DNA from: Weissella uvarum
Lineage (GTDB): Bacteria > Bacillota > Bacilli > Lactobacillales > Lactobacillaceae
Assembly (NCBI RefSeq): GCF_016908785.1
Contig: NZ_JAFBEO010000007.1
Location: 24,208-88,207, forward strand
Length of the DNA stretch: 64,000 nucleotides
Reading direction: 5' to 3'
The translations under genes and the position numbers were made by a program. The notes under the pieces were generated by a model. That model was given only the letters and a program-made list of their open reading frames with translations. It ran no database searches and was not told the DNA's origin. Below are positions 27,555 through 37,456 of the stretch, piece by piece (position 1 is the first letter of the stretch; every line of letters begins with the position of its first letter).

Positions 27555-27908
27555 TTATTGATCCTGGTGTTTTTCATTATCGTAAGCTTCCGCTGTATTT
27601 TGGACTAGCATTTGAAAATAGTTGTCAAAACCAGATTGGGCATAACTTTGTTTGAGTCCGACGATATCGGTTGCGGTCCACGCGCTAATTTCAACGGCAC
27701 CATCTTGGTAACGCAAAGAATTGGCAATCGCACTTGAGGCATCTACTAAATAGTAAGTGTCGTTGGTGTCTAAGTATAGTAAGCTCAACCTAGCGTAGGG
27801 ATTTTTAACTAATGCCTTTTTCGTAGGAAGTAAACCGGAGCGCTTATCACGGATGTTCTCATGGCGGAATTTGTGGATGTTTTCCAAGGTGTTACCAATA
27901 ATTTTCAT
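27555..27908 (-). CDS. Hypothetical protein, 117 residues
   Basis: I do not recognise this family. The protein is soluble, with no signal or membrane helix. It starts MKIIGNTLENIHKFRHENIR, has a central beta-rich stretch (YARLSLLYLDTNDTYYLVD) and ends in an acidic, polar tail. The reading frame uses codons like its neighbours and sits between a terminator at its end and a promoter-like pair upstream (complement TTACTT 27999-28004, 17 bases, TATAGT 27976-27981), so it is probably real. It is convergent to potABCD and divergent from the RNA gene at 28081. Confidence 0.6.
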   Translation of the reverse strand: MKIIGNTLENIHKFRHENIRDKRSGLLPTKKALVKNPYARLSLLYLDTNDTYYLVDASSAIANSLRYQDGAVEISAWTATDIVGLKQSYAQSGFDNYFQMLVQNTAEAYDNEKHQDQ

Positions 27909-28045
27909 ATGCCTGACCTCGCTTAGTTTTTGATTAACAAAAGTCTCATTTGTATTTAATAAAACATCATTAATAACTATAATAACATCTTTTTTGAAAA
28001 GTAACAGGGCTCACTTAAAATTTAAATGAGCTTGAAAAATGTTGT

Positions 28046-28074
28046 TTGTTTCTAGGATGGGTTTGTGATACAAT
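28046..28074 (+). promoter_or_regulatory. Promoter of the structured RNA
   Basis: TTGTTT 28046-28051, 17-base spacer, and TACAAT 28069-28074 preceded by TGA (extended -10). It predicts a transcript starting at about 28081. Confidence 0.8.
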
Positions 28075-28080
28075 AATTTT

Positions 28081-28312
28081 ATGCGATGAGTCGAGAGAAT
28101 CTTCATTTGGAAGATTTTTACAAACGGCCTACGTTAACAGCCGCATTGCTGGTAGGTGATTATACGTGTTGTGGAACGCGTTGATCTGCACATGACTAAC
28201 GGTTAGTAATAACTGGTGTACGTTGACTGATGGGTAACCATCACCTGCGTTAGGACAGGTCTTTCCTAACATTGCCAAACGGAAAACGTCGATCATGTGA
28301 TCGGCGTTTTTT
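28081..28312 (+). ncRNA. Structured non-coding RNA of about 230 nt, family not identified
   Basis: There is no open frame, but there is a full transcription unit with promoter and terminator. Successive perfect hairpins are visible: AATCTTC/GAAGATT (28098-28116), CCTAC/GTAGG with an inner CAGC/GCTG (28128-28156), ACGTGTT/AACGCGT with loop GTGG (28164-28181), ACTAA/TTAGT (28195-28207), GATGG/CCATC with a GTAA tetraloop (28229-28242), GTTAGG/CCTAAC (28249-28270), then the terminator. It lacks the signatures I know of RNase P RNA, SRP RNA, tmRNA or a T-box. A diverged 6S RNA or another lactic-acid-bacterial RNA is possible. It lies upstream of the hprK operon, which has its own promoter. Confidence 0.65.
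28285..28312 (+). terminator. Terminator of the structured RNA
   Basis: Stem AACGTCGATC/GATCGGCGTT (one G-U pair), loop ATGT, then TTTT. Confidence 0.9.
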
Positions 28313-28332
28313 GTATAGCTAGAGTATATTTT

Positions 28333-28360
28333 TTGCTTAGTTATAAAAGCTTGGTATAAT
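28333..28360 (+). promoter_or_regulatory. Promoter of the yvlD-hprK operon
   Basis: TTGCTT 28333-28338, 16-base spacer, TATAAT 28355-28360, just after the RNA terminator. Confidence 0.7.
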
Positions 28361-28386
28361 AGAGAAAGAGAACTGGAGGGTTATGC

Positions 28387-28761
28387 ATGAAAGTTTATAC
28401 TATGCATGAATTCGGCTTTTTTCAACGCTTGTTGATTAATACGGTCACATTTTTAGCCTTGGCTGGTTTATTGCCACAAGGGATGTATGTCAGCTCAGTC
28501 TGGACGGCGCTATTGGCGGCTTTGATTCTTGGTTGTCTGAATGCTTTGGTGCGACCAGTTTTGCAATTGTTGGCATTACCACTAACGATTCTAACGTTTG
28601 GATTGTTTGGATTTGTGGTGAATGCCGCCGTGCTTTGGTTGACGTCAAGTATTATCGGCAGTGGCTTTCATTTCTATGGCTTTGGTTGGACGCTGTTAGT
28701 TTCAATTATTATGTCATTGGTAAATGTGATTATTTCAAATTATTTCAATCGACCTAATTAG
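28387..28761 (+). CDS. Phage-holin-superfamily-IV membrane protein (YvlD-like)
   Basis: This protein of 124 residues and four membrane helices has LGCLNALVRPVLQLLALPLTILTFGLF, typical of the YvlD family, which is often encoded next to hprK or lgt in Firmicutes. It is not a phage gene: no other phage genes are near. The role is unknown, probably envelope-related. GGAGGG precedes the ATG, and hprK follows 22 bases later in the same operon. Confidence 0.82.
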   Translation: MKVYTMHEFGFFQRLLINTVTFLALAGLLPQGMYVSSVWTALLAALILGCLNALVRPVLQLLALPLTILTFGLFGFVVNAAVLWLTSSIIGSGFHFYGFGWTLLVSIIMSLVNVIISNYFNRPN

Positions 28762-28783
28762 ATCACAAATTGAGGGACACAAA

Positions 28784-29725
28784 ATGGGCAAAAAAATCAC
28801 TGTTCAGGATTTGCTGAACAATACACATCTAGAAGTTGTGAGTGGTGGCGATTATCTCGATCGCCCAATCGTAACTGAAGATATTTCTCGCCCCGGTTTA
28901 GAAATGACCGGCTATTTTAATTATTATGCACCCGAGCGAATCCAGTTGATGGGAATTACGGAGACATCATTTGCTTCACGCATGTCACATGATGAACTGA
29001 TGATGGTTGCCCGTAAAATGATGCGACCAGAGACACCAGTTTTTGTTGTATCAACAGGGCGACAATTACCTCCAGAATTTATGCAGGTTGCCAAGGAAGA
29101 AAAAATTCCAGTTTTGTCAACAGAATTAACATCTTCAAAGATTTTGTCGAATATGACCTACTTTTTGAGTGGTCAATTAGCTGAACGTCAATCAGTTCAT
29201 GGTGTTTTGGTTGATATTTATGGGCTAGGGGTGCTTATCACTGGTGATTCTGGGGTTGGAAAGTCCGAAACAGCGTTAGAATTAGTTCAACGGGGACACC
29301 GCTTGATTGCTGATGATCGTGTTGATGTGTATGCCCAAGATGAAGAACGCTTAGTGGGGGAACCACCTGTTATCTTACGTAATTTAATGGAGCTACGTGG
29401 TGTCGGCATTATTGATGTTTTGAATTTATTTGGAGCCGGAGCAGTGCGTTCACATGCCACAATTGCTTTTAACCTACATTTGGCCAAGTGGCAAGATGAC
29501 CAAAAGGTTGATCGTTTGGGCAATGGCGAAGAAGTAACACGGATTCAAGGTGTTGATTTACCGCGTTTTGTCTTGCCTGTTCAGACTGGTCGAAACTTAG
29601 CCGTGCTGATTGAAACAGCAGCTAAGAATTTCCGAGCTAAGAAGATGGGCTTTGATGCAACGGAAACCTTTAATAATAATCTAAATCATCTGATTGAAGA
29701 AAATTCTGAACATGAAAACAATTAA
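28784..29725 (+). CDS. hprK: HPr kinase/phosphorylase
   Basis: This 313-residue bifunctional enzyme phosphorylates Ser46 of HPr and reverses the reaction, the signal for CcpA-dependent catabolite control. The P-loop GDSGVGKS lies at residues 154-161, with the signature LMELRGVGIIDVLNLFGAGAV behind it and HRLIADDRVD after the P-loop. Its substrate HPr is encoded at 33050. gpsA follows by 18 bases; the lgt gene often found between them is absent. Confidence 0.96.
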   Translation: MGKKITVQDLLNNTHLEVVSGGDYLDRPIVTEDISRPGLEMTGYFNYYAPERIQLMGITETSFASRMSHDELMMVARKMMRPETPVFVVSTGRQLPPEFMQVAKEEKIPVLSTELTSSKILSNMTYFLSGQLAERQSVHGVLVDIYGLGVLITGDSGVGKSETALELVQRGHRLIADDRVDVYAQDEERLVGEPPVILRNLMELRGVGIIDVLNLFGAGAVRSHATIAFNLHLAKWQDDQKVDRLGNGEEVTRIQGVDLPRFVLPVQTGRNLAVLIETAAKNFRAKKMGFDATETFNNNLNHLIEENSEHENN

Positions 29726-29743
29726 GAATGGGGAAATAAACCA

Positions 29744-30757
29744 ATGAAAATTGCAGTATTAGGGGCTGGTTCATGGGGAACCGCACTTGCGACAGTGGCG
29801 GCTGATAATCAGCATGAAGTAGCACTATGGACGCATAAGCCAGCGCAAGCTGAAGAAATTAATGCAACCCATTTAAACCAAAAATATTTAGGTGATAACC
29901 CACTGCCAGAAGGCATTGTCGCAACTGGAGATATGGCAGATGCGGTCAAGGATGCACAAATCGTGTTGAGCGTTGTACCAACACAGGCAACGCGAATTGT
30001 CGCTAAGCAATTGGCTGAAACATTGGCCGATTTTGATAATCAAAAAATTATTTTGGTTGGTGCTACTAAGGGTCTGGAGCCAGGGACCTATAAGCGTGTT
30101 TCTGAGATGTTAGATGAAGAAGTACCAGACCAATATCTAGAAGGCCTTGCAGTGATTGCGGGTCCTTCACATGCGGAAGGCGTGGTTAAGCATGATCCAA
30201 CTTTAGTTACGGCTGTCAGTGAAAATTTGGCTGTCGCGGAAAAAGTGCAAGCAGCCTTTACCAATGATGATTTCCGTGTTTATACGGGTTCAGATGTGGT
30301 CGGAGCAGAAGTTGGAGCAGCTTTGAAAAATGTGATTGCTATTGCTGCTGGTGCTCTAGATGGTTTGGGTTATGATGCTAATGCCAAAGCGGCGTTGTTC
30401 ACACGTGGCTTGGCAGAAATTAGTCGTTTGGGACAAGCCTTTGGAGCCAACCCCTTAACATTTATGGGCTTGTCGGGGGTTGGAGATTTGTTTGTTACAG
30501 CAACTTCGATTCATTCACGAAACTTCCGAGCAGGAAAGCAATTGGGTGAAGGGAAAACCTTAGAAGAAGTCGTCCAAAACATGGGGATGGTGATTGAAGG
30601 AATTTCAACAACTAAGGTTGCATACGAGATTGCACAGCAAAAAAATGTTACAATACCTATTACAGAAGCAATTTATCATGTAATATATGATGGGTTGGAT
30701 ATTAAGGCGGCTATTCATGATTTGATGAGTCGACCAGTAAAGCAAGAAGGGAAATAG
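29744..30757 (+). CDS. gpsA: Glycerol-3-phosphate dehydrogenase [NAD(P)+]
   Basis: This 337-residue enzyme makes sn-glycerol-3-phosphate from dihydroxyacetone phosphate for phospholipids and lipoteichoic acid. The Rossmann motif [12 protein letters not shown] is at residues 4-15. The catalytic-domain stretches [32 protein letters not shown] and [11 protein letters not shown] are present. GGGGAAAT is upstream. It lies in the hprK-gpsA-galU operon and supplies the backbone for the ltaS/laf products. Confidence 0.95.
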   Translation: MKIAVLGAGSWGTALATVAADNQHEVALWTHKPAQAEEINATHLNQKYLGDNPLPEGIVATGDMADAVKDAQIVLSVVPTQATRIVAKQLAETLADFDNQKIILVGATKGLEPGTYKRVSEMLDEEVPDQYLEGLAVIAGPSHAEGVVKHDPTLVTAVSENLAVAEKVQAAFTNDDFRVYTGSDVVGAEVGAALKNVIAIAAGALDGLGYDANAKAALFTRGLAEISRLGQAFGANPLTFMGLSGVGDLFVTATSIHSRNFRAGKQLGEGKTLEEVVQNMGMVIEGISTTKVAYEIAQQKNVTIPITEAIYHVIYDGLDIKAAIHDLMSRPVKQEGK

Positions 30758-30762
30758 AAGTG

Positions 30763-31641
30763 ATGACGAAAAAAGTACGTAAGGCCATTATTCCAGCGGC
30801 GGGGTTAGGAACACGCTTTTTGCCAGCAACTAAGGCATTAGCAAAGGAAATGTTACCAATTGTTGATAAGCCAACTATTCAGTTTATCATCGAGGAGGCT
30901 TTGGCTTCTGGTATCGAAGAAATCTTGATTGTTGATGGAAAGTCAAAGCGTTCAATTGAAGATCATTTTGATTCAAATCCTGAATTAGAAAATAACTTAC
31001 GCGAAAAGGGTAAGGATGACTTGCTTAAGTTAGTTGAAGAGACGACTGATATTAATTTGTATTTCATTCGTCAGTCACATCCACGTGGCCTTGGTGACGC
31101 GGTCTTGACTGGTAAGGCATTTATTGGTGATGAACCATTCGTCGTATTGTTGGGTGATGACCTAATGCAAGATGAAGTGCCTTTGACAAAGCAACTAATT
31201 GATCGTTATGAAGAAACTGGCGATTCAACATTAGCTGTGATGAAGGTACCGCATGAAAATGTTTCTGAATATGGTGTCATCAATCCTGAGAAGGAAGTTT
31301 CAGACGGTTTGTACCGCGTTTCAAACTTCGTTGAAAAGCCAAATCCAGACGAAGCACCTTCTGATCTTGCGATTATTGGACGTTATTTGCTAACGCCTGA
31401 AATTTTTGAAGAACTAGAGCAAACACAACCTGGTAAGGGTAACGAAATTCAATTGACTGATGCGATTGATAGTTTGAATCAACGTCAAAAAGTTGATGCC
31501 CATGAATTTAAGGGTAATCGTTATGATGTTGGGTCAAAGATTGGTTTCTTGGAAACCAACATTGAATTTGGTTTGAAGCACCCTCAAACTGGGGCAGCTT
31601 TGAAAGCATATATTAAAGACTTGGCTAAGGGATTAGACTAA
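30763..31641 (+). CDS. galU: UTP-glucose-1-phosphate uridylyltransferase
   Basis: This 292-residue nucleotidyltransferase makes UDP-glucose. It has the N-terminal [23 protein letters not shown] motif, GDDLMQDEV for metal binding, and FVEKPNP. UDP-glucose feeds the glycolipid glucosyltransferases at 58234 and 59471 and the EPS cluster. ATG 30763 is preferred over the adjacent GTG 30760. It starts six bases after gpsA and closes the operon with a terminator. Confidence 0.95.
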   Translation: MTKKVRKAIIPAAGLGTRFLPATKALAKEMLPIVDKPTIQFIIEEALASGIEEILIVDGKSKRSIEDHFDSNPELENNLREKGKDDLLKLVEETTDINLYFIRQSHPRGLGDAVLTGKAFIGDEPFVVLLGDDLMQDEVPLTKQLIDRYEETGDSTLAVMKVPHENVSEYGVINPEKEVSDGLYRVSNFVEKPNPDEAPSDLAIIGRYLLTPEIFEELEQTQPGKGNEIQLTDAIDSLNQRQKVDAHEFKGNRYDVGSKIGFLETNIEFGLKHPQTGAALKAYIKDLAKGLD

Positions 31642-31644
31642 GAT

Positions 31645-31671
31645 AAAAAAGGCACCGTAGGGTGCTTTTTT
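31645..31671 (+). terminator. Terminator after galU
   Basis: Stem GCACC/GGTGC, loop GTAG, A-run before and seven Ts after. Confidence 0.88.
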
Positions 31672-31674
31672 TAT

Positions 31675-31703
31675 TTGTCAAAACAACAAATATGTCTTAC
31701 AAT
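31675..31703 (+). promoter_or_regulatory. trxB promoter
   Basis: TTGTCA 31675-31680, 17-base spacer, TACAAT 31698-31703. Confidence 0.75.
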
Positions 31704-31793
31704 TAGTAAGTAGATAAACCGCTAGTAAGCATAGGCGCGTTTATGATTTAGTGGTAAGATAGTGAAAACACCTTAGAACGAGGAGGAAAGTAA

Positions 31794-32732
31794 ATGACTG
31801 AACAATTTGATGTTGTAATTATCGGGGCTGGTCCTGGTGGGATGACGGCTGCAACATATGCCTCACGTGCTAATCTTTCAGTTGTTATGTTAGACCGTGG
31901 TATTTACGGTGGTCAGATGAACAATACGGCCGAAGTTGAAAATTATCCTGGTTATAATTCAATTTTGGGAGCTGATTTATCGGAAAAAATGTATGCTTCT
32001 TCTACTCAATTTGGCGCTGAATATCAATTTGGTACTGTACAGCACATTGAGAGAAATGCTGATGAAACATGGCATGTCGTTACAGATATGAATGATTATC
32101 AAGCAAATTCAGTGATTGTCGCAACTGGTTCAGAGTATAAGAAGTTGGGCGCACCAGGCGAGCTAGATTATGCTGGCCGTGGTGTTTCATACTGTGCAGT
32201 ATGTGATGGGGCTTTCTTTAAAAATCAAGAAGTGGTGGTTGTTGGTGGTGGAGATTCTGCCATCGAAGAAGCTGTTTACTTAGCTGGAATTGTGGATCAT
32301 GTTACGGTGGTTCACCGGCATGACCAATTGAAGGCACAACCAATTCTACAAAAGCGAGCCTTTGCAACTGATAATATTGATTTTATTTGGGACAACGAAG
32401 TTGAAAGCATTAACGGAGACGGTACTAAGGTCGAATCAGTTACGCTAAAAAATACCCAAACAGGTGAAACGACTGAACATGCGACCGCTGGAGTATTTAT
32501 CTATATTGGTTTATTGCCAGTGTCTGATGCAGTAGCCGATTTAGGGGTTACTGATGATTTGGGCTGGATTAAGACTAACGAACAAATGGAAACTAGCCAA
32601 CCTGGCTTGTTTGCCGTTGGTGATGTACGTCAAAAGCAATTGCGACAAATCACGACAGCTGTTGGTGATGCCGCAATTGCCGGACAAAACGCTTATGCAT
32701 ACAATGAAAGTTTGAAAGATCATGCCGAATAG
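31794..32732 (+). CDS. trxB: Thioredoxin-disulfide reductase
   Basis: This 312-residue flavoprotein has the FAD motif IIGAGPGGMTAATYASRA, the redox pair Cys134/Cys137 in CAVCDG, the NADPH motif GGGDSAIEEA and the C-terminal GLFAVGDVR. It keeps thioredoxin reduced, which in turn serves peroxidases such as the one at 7203. GAGGAGG precedes the ATG. The last 11 bases overlap a small downstream gene. Confidence 0.96.
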   Translation: MTEQFDVVIIGAGPGGMTAATYASRANLSVVMLDRGIYGGQMNNTAEVENYPGYNSILGADLSEKMYASSTQFGAEYQFGTVQHIERNADETWHVVTDMNDYQANSVIVATGSEYKKLGAPGELDYAGRGVSYCAVCDGAFFKNQEVVVVGGGDSAIEEAVYLAGIVDHVTVVHRHDQLKAQPILQKRAFATDNIDFIWDNEVESINGDGTKVESVTLKNTQTGETTEHATAGVFIYIGLLPVSDAVADLGVTDDLGWIKTNEQMETSQPGLFAVGDVRQKQLRQITTAVGDAAIAGQNAYAYNESLKDHAE

Positions 32733-32922
32733 TGAAGTTGATTATAATCAGATTTTAGAAGAATTGCGACAAGGTGAGCGAGAAGAATTTGTGCTCCAAG
32801 CCAAAGATTTTCCACAATTTTTTGAAACATGGCGCGATTATCCATATCAAAATGCGATTGTTGGGGAGGCACATCACGGTGGTGAAGTGGTGTATCGTAA
32901 GCGTCCTGAATCAGAAATGTAG
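32722..32922 (+). CDS. Small acidic protein overlapping trxB
   Basis: This 66-residue protein starts inside the last codons of trxB in another frame, which suggests translational coupling. I do not recognise the family. It has an acidic helical first half (EILEELRQGEREE-like composition), an aromatic centre (DFPQFFETWRDYPYQN) and an end containing GEAHHGGEVVYRKRP. The frame uses neighbour-like codons and ends just before the ptsH promoter. A function in redox control would be inference from position only. Confidence 0.6.
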   Translation: MPNSEVDYNQILEELRQGEREEFVLQAKDFPQFFETWRDYPYQNAIVGEAHHGGEVVYRKRPESEM

Positions 32923-32930
32923 TTTTATTA

Positions 32931-32968
32931 TGTAAGCGCTTGCCATTGAGTTTGCAAGCTGATAAAAT
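32931..32968 (+). promoter_or_regulatory. ptsHI promoter with cre-like box
   Basis: TTGCCA 32940-32945, 17-base spacer, TAAAAT 32963-32968. TGTAAGCGCTTGCC at 32931-32944 resembles a cre box and overlaps the -35. Confidence 0.68.
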
Positions 32969-33049
32969 AAAATTTGTAAAGCGCTAGGGTAAAAGCCACG
33001 GTGCTTAGCTAAAAAAGTAATTATTTGAATTAAGAGGAGATATTTAATC

Positions 33050-33316
33050 ATGGAATCACGCGAATTTCACATTGTAGCCGAAGCAGGTATCCACGCACGT
33101 CCAGCAACTTTGTTGGTTCAAACTGCATCAAAGTTCACTTCAGACATTACACTTTCTTACCAAGGTAAGGATGTTAACTTGAAGTCAATCATGGGTGTTA
33201 TGTCACTAGGTGTTGGTCAAGGTGCTGATGTTACAATTTCAGCCGAAGGTGACGATGCAAGTGCTGCACTTGATGCAATTTCAGAAACAATGGAAGCTGA
33301 AGGTTTGACTAAGTAA
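33050..33316 (+). CDS. ptsH: Phosphocarrier protein HPr
   Basis: This 88-residue carrier has His15 in [10 protein letters not shown] (phosphorylated by enzyme I) and Ser46 in [11 protein letters not shown] (phosphorylated by HPr kinase, encoded at 28784). It carries phosphate for PTS sugars and is the CcpA corepressor when Ser-phosphorylated. GAGGAG lies upstream of the ATG. ptsI follows at 70 bases, an unusually wide gap for this operon. Confidence 0.97.
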   Translation: MESREFHIVAEAGIHARPATLLVQTASKFTSDITLSYQGKDVNLKSIMGVMSLGVGQGADVTISAEGDDASAALDAISETMEAEGLTK

Positions 33317-33386
33317 TTTTTTAGTCAAAAGTGGTAACGGTACACCTAACAGAACCAATTAGTTGAACTCAAAAAGGGAAATGGAC

Positions 33387-35120
33387 ATGACAAAGGAAAT
33401 CAAGGGAATTGCAGCATCAAATGGTGTTGCCATTGCAAAAGCATATAAGCTAGAGGATCCTGATTTGTCATTTGATACACGAACAATTGATGATGTTCAA
33501 GCTGAAAAAGGCCGTCTTGAGGCGGCCTTTTCAGCGTCAAAGGCAGATTTAGAAAAGATTCACGATAAGGCCGTTGAAACAATGGGCGAAGAAGCGGCTG
33601 AAGTTTTCAACGCGCACATCATGGTGCTTGCTGATCCAGAATTTACTGGAGCTATCGAACAAGCCATTGAAAATGATAGTGTTAATGCTGAAACTGCTTT
33701 GAAGCAAGTGTCAGACATGTACATTACGATGTTTGAAGGTATGGCAGATTCTAATGCCTACATGGCAGAACGTGCTGCTGACATTCGTGACGTAACAAAG
33801 CGTGTTTTGAGTCATTTGTTGAATAAGACTTTGCCAAACCCAGCCTTGATTGATGAAGAAGTGATTATCGTTGCTCACGATATGACACCATCAGATACGG
33901 CCCAACTTGATCGTAAGTATGTTAAGGGCTTTATCACAGATATCGGTGGTCGGACGGCCCATGCCGCAATTATGGCTCGTACGCTTGAAATTCCAGCAAT
34001 CGTTGGAACTGAGACAGCGACAGCAGATATTGCGGATGGTGATATGTTGGTCTTGGATGGTCTTGATGGGGTTGTGCTTCAAAATCCTAGTGATGATGAA
34101 ATCAGCACCTACCAACAAAAGGCGAATGATTATGCCGACCAAAAAGCTGAGTGGGCTAAGTTGAAGGATGAAAAGACACTTTCAGCTGATGGACAACACT
34201 TCACTTTGGCAGCCAATATTGGAACGCCTAAGGACTTGGATGGTGTGCTTGAGAACGGTGCTGAAGGTGTTGGCCTTTACCGGACAGAGTTCCTTTACAT
34301 GGATTCACAAGAATTGCCATCTGAAGAAGAACAATTCGAAGCCTACAAGCAAGTGCTTGAAGGTGTTGGACCTGATGAAAACGTGACAATTCGGACAATG
34401 GACATTGGTGGTGATAAGAAGTTGCCATACTTACCATTACCTGAAGAAGAGAATCCTTTCTTGGGGTACCGAGCTGTGCGTTTGTCATTGGATCGGACTG
34501 ATATTTTCCGGACACAACTTCGTGCATTGATTCGTGCTTCAGCATACGGAAACCTTTGGATTATGTTCCCAATGGTTGCCACTTTGAATGAGTTCCGTGC
34601 TGCACGTGATATTTTCAACGAAGAAAAGCAAAAGTTGGTTGATGAGGGTGTTAAGATTGGTGATAATATCAAACTTGGTATTATGATTGAAGTTCCAGCA
34701 GCAGCTGTGTTAGCTGATAAGTTTGCACAAGAAGTTGACTTCTTCTCAATCGGAACCAACGACTTGATTGGTTATTCAATGGCGGCTGATCGTGGAAATG
34801 ATAAGGTGTCATACTTGTATCAACCATACAATCCATCAATCTTGCGCTTGGTTAACTTTGTCATTAAGTCAGCACACAAGTACGGTAAAATTGCCGCAAT
34901 GTGTGGTGAGATGGCAGGGGACCCAATTGCGGTTCCTATCTTGATGGGAATGGGCTTGGACGAGTTCTCAATGTCAGCAACGTCTGTCTTGTCAACACGT
35001 TCATTGATGAGCCACTTGAATGCCAAGGATCTTGAAGGTTTGGCTGAAAAGGCGATTGATGCAGAAACAAGCGAAGACGTTGTTAAGCTTGTTAAGCAAG
35101 AAGTACCAGAAGTAAAATAA
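33387..35120 (+). CDS. ptsI: PTS enzyme I (phosphoenolpyruvate-protein phosphotransferase)
   Basis: This 577-residue enzyme takes phosphate from phosphoenolpyruvate to HPr. The active-site histidine is in [20 protein letters not shown] near residue 190. The PEP-utilising C-terminal barrel contains [22 protein letters not shown] and [12 protein letters not shown] 33387 has AAAGGG nine bases upstream; ATG 33381 and TTG 33363 are less likely. Inside codons 39-50 lies a terminator-like hairpin listed separately. Confidence 0.96.
   Translation: MTKEIKGIAASNGVAIAKAYKLEDPDLSFDTRTIDDVQAEKGRLEAAFSASKADLEKIHDKAVETMGEEAAEVFNAHIMVLADPEFTGAIEQAIENDSVNAETALKQVSDMYITMFEGMADSNAYMAERAADIRDVTKRVLSHLLNKTLPNPALIDEEVIIVAHDMTPSDTAQLDRKYVKGFITDIGGRTAHAAIMARTLEIPAIVGTETATADIADGDMLVLDGLDGVVLQNPSDDEISTYQQKANDYADQKAEWAKLKDEKTLSADGQHFTLAANIGTPKDLDGVLENGAEGVGLYRTEFLYMDSQELPSEEEQFEAYKQVLEGVGPDENVTIRTMDIGGDKKLPYLPLPEEENPFLGYRAVRLSLDRTDIFRTQLRALIRASAYGNLWIMFPMVATLNEFRAARDIFNEEKQKLVDEGVKIGDNIKLGIMIEVPAAAVLADKFAQEVDFFSIGTNDLIGYSMAADRGNDKVSYLYQPYNPSILRLVNFVIKSAHKYGKIAAMCGEMAGDPIAVPILMGMGLDEFSMSATSVLSTRSLMSHLNAKDLEGLAEKAIDAETSEDVVKLVKQEVPEVK
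33501..33535 (+). terminator. Terminator-like hairpin inside the ptsI coding region
   Basis: GCTGAAAAAGGCCG (33501-33514) pairs along 13 bp, with one bulged A, with CGGCCTTTTCAGC (33523-33535). The core GGCCG/CGGCC is preceded by five As and followed by four Ts, the form of an intrinsic terminator. It could release a short ptsH transcript while letting some polymerase continue. Confidence 0.55.
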
Positions 35121-35122
35121 TT

Positions 35123-35159
35123 AAAAAAGCTACCCGCCTGATGACGTGGTAGTTTTTTT
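35123..35159 (+). terminator. Terminator after ptsI
   Basis: Stem CTACC/GGTAG with A-run before and seven Ts after. Confidence 0.75.
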
Positions 35160-35182
35160 GTACATAATAATGATGCTGAAAA

Positions 35183-35191
35183 TGCTATAAT
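35183..35191 (+). promoter_or_regulatory. Extended -10 promoter of tpiA
   Basis: TGCTATAAT at 35183-35191 is an extended -10; no good -35 is seen. Confidence 0.5.
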
Positions 35192-35220
35192 AATGGTATT
35201 AATAACGACGAGGTGGAAAT

Positions 35221-35997
35221 ATGGAACGGCGACCAATTGTCATGGCAAATTGGAAAATGAATAAACAGCCCAACGAAGCAATTGCATATATTCAAACTGC
35301 TGCCAAAGCTGTGGCAAGTTACCCGGATGTAGAGCCGATTTTAGCTGGCCAGGATGTATTGTTGCAAAGTATGGTTGATGCAGCTGAGGATACAACCATC
35401 GAAATTGGTGCTGAAAATGTTTACTGGAAAGAAGAGGGCGCCTATACCGGAGAAACTAGTCCTAAAGTTGTGGCTAATTTGGGCGTGCAATATGTGATCA
35501 TCGGCCATTCTGAACGCCGCAATTATTTCCGTGAAACAGATGAAATGGTGAATTTAAAAGCTTTAGCTGCTTTACGTAATGGGTTGAAGCCGATTATTGC
35601 ACTAGATGAAACCGTTCAAACGGAATCAAATAATGCGCATATGCATTGGATTGTTAACCAAGTGATTGAGGCGCTAAAAGGGGTCTCAAAAGATCAAATG
35701 CAGTCAGTCGTCTTGGCATATGAACCCACTCAAGCGATTGGTAGTGGTATGGCAATGGGACCAGAACAAGCTCAAAAAGATTTGTACATGATTCGTGAGA
35801 CCGTGTCTGATATGTTTGACGCTAAGGTTGCTGAACAATTGCGGATTTTGTATGGTGGATCAGTAAAGCCAGAAAACGCATATGCCATCATGCGTCAGAG
35901 AGATATTGATGGGGTTTTGGTTGGTAATTCAGCTTTGGATCCGGATAATTTTATTGAATTGGTCAAGTTGGCGCATCAAGCTAAAAAAACCAAATAG
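35221..35997 (+). CDS. tpiA: Triosephosphate isomerase, divergent
   Basis: This 258-residue TIM barrel retains all catalytic residues: Lys12 in NWKMNK, His96 in GHSERR and Glu168 in AYEP. Several normally fixed surroundings differ. The loop-6 hinge reads EPTQAIGSGMA instead of EPxWAIGTGKT, the usual VGE after strand 5 is LDE, and the phosphate loop has VGNSAL instead of VGGASL. It may be a slower or specialised isomerase, or a paralogue beside a second standard tpiA elsewhere. GAGGTGG precedes the ATG. It lies between ptsI and eno as its own unit. Confidence 0.85.
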   Translation: MERRPIVMANWKMNKQPNEAIAYIQTAAKAVASYPDVEPILAGQDVLLQSMVDAAEDTTIEIGAENVYWKEEGAYTGETSPKVVANLGVQYVIIGHSERRNYFRETDEMVNLKALAALRNGLKPIIALDETVQTESNNAHMHWIVNQVIEALKGVSKDQMQSVVLAYEPTQAIGSGMAMGPEQAQKDLYMIRETVSDMFDAKVAEQLRILYGGSVKPENAYAIMRQRDIDGVLVGNSALDPDNFIELVKLAHQAKKTK

Positions 35998-36077
35998 TTC
36001 CCCAGTAAAAGCCGTGTGCATAGTTAGTGATATATGTTACAATTAGAAACGTACAGAACTAAATGGGTTCTAATTAA

Positions 36078-37439
<1,362 letters not shown>

Positions 37440-37456
37440 TTAAATCAATAAGATTA

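Noticed and set aside
28081..28312. T-box leader
   Set aside because: TGTGGAACGCG recalls the T-box core, but the ACCGCG part is missing, the element forms a simple tetraloop hairpin, and more than 100 bases of other hairpins separate it from the terminator.
28387..28761. Prophage holin
   Set aside because: The protein is only of the holin-like superfamily IV; the neighbouring genes are housekeeping and no lysin or phage genes occur.
36055..36072. Inverted repeat AGAAC/GTTCT in the eno leader
   Set aside because: The arms are only five bases long, within chance expectation for the region.
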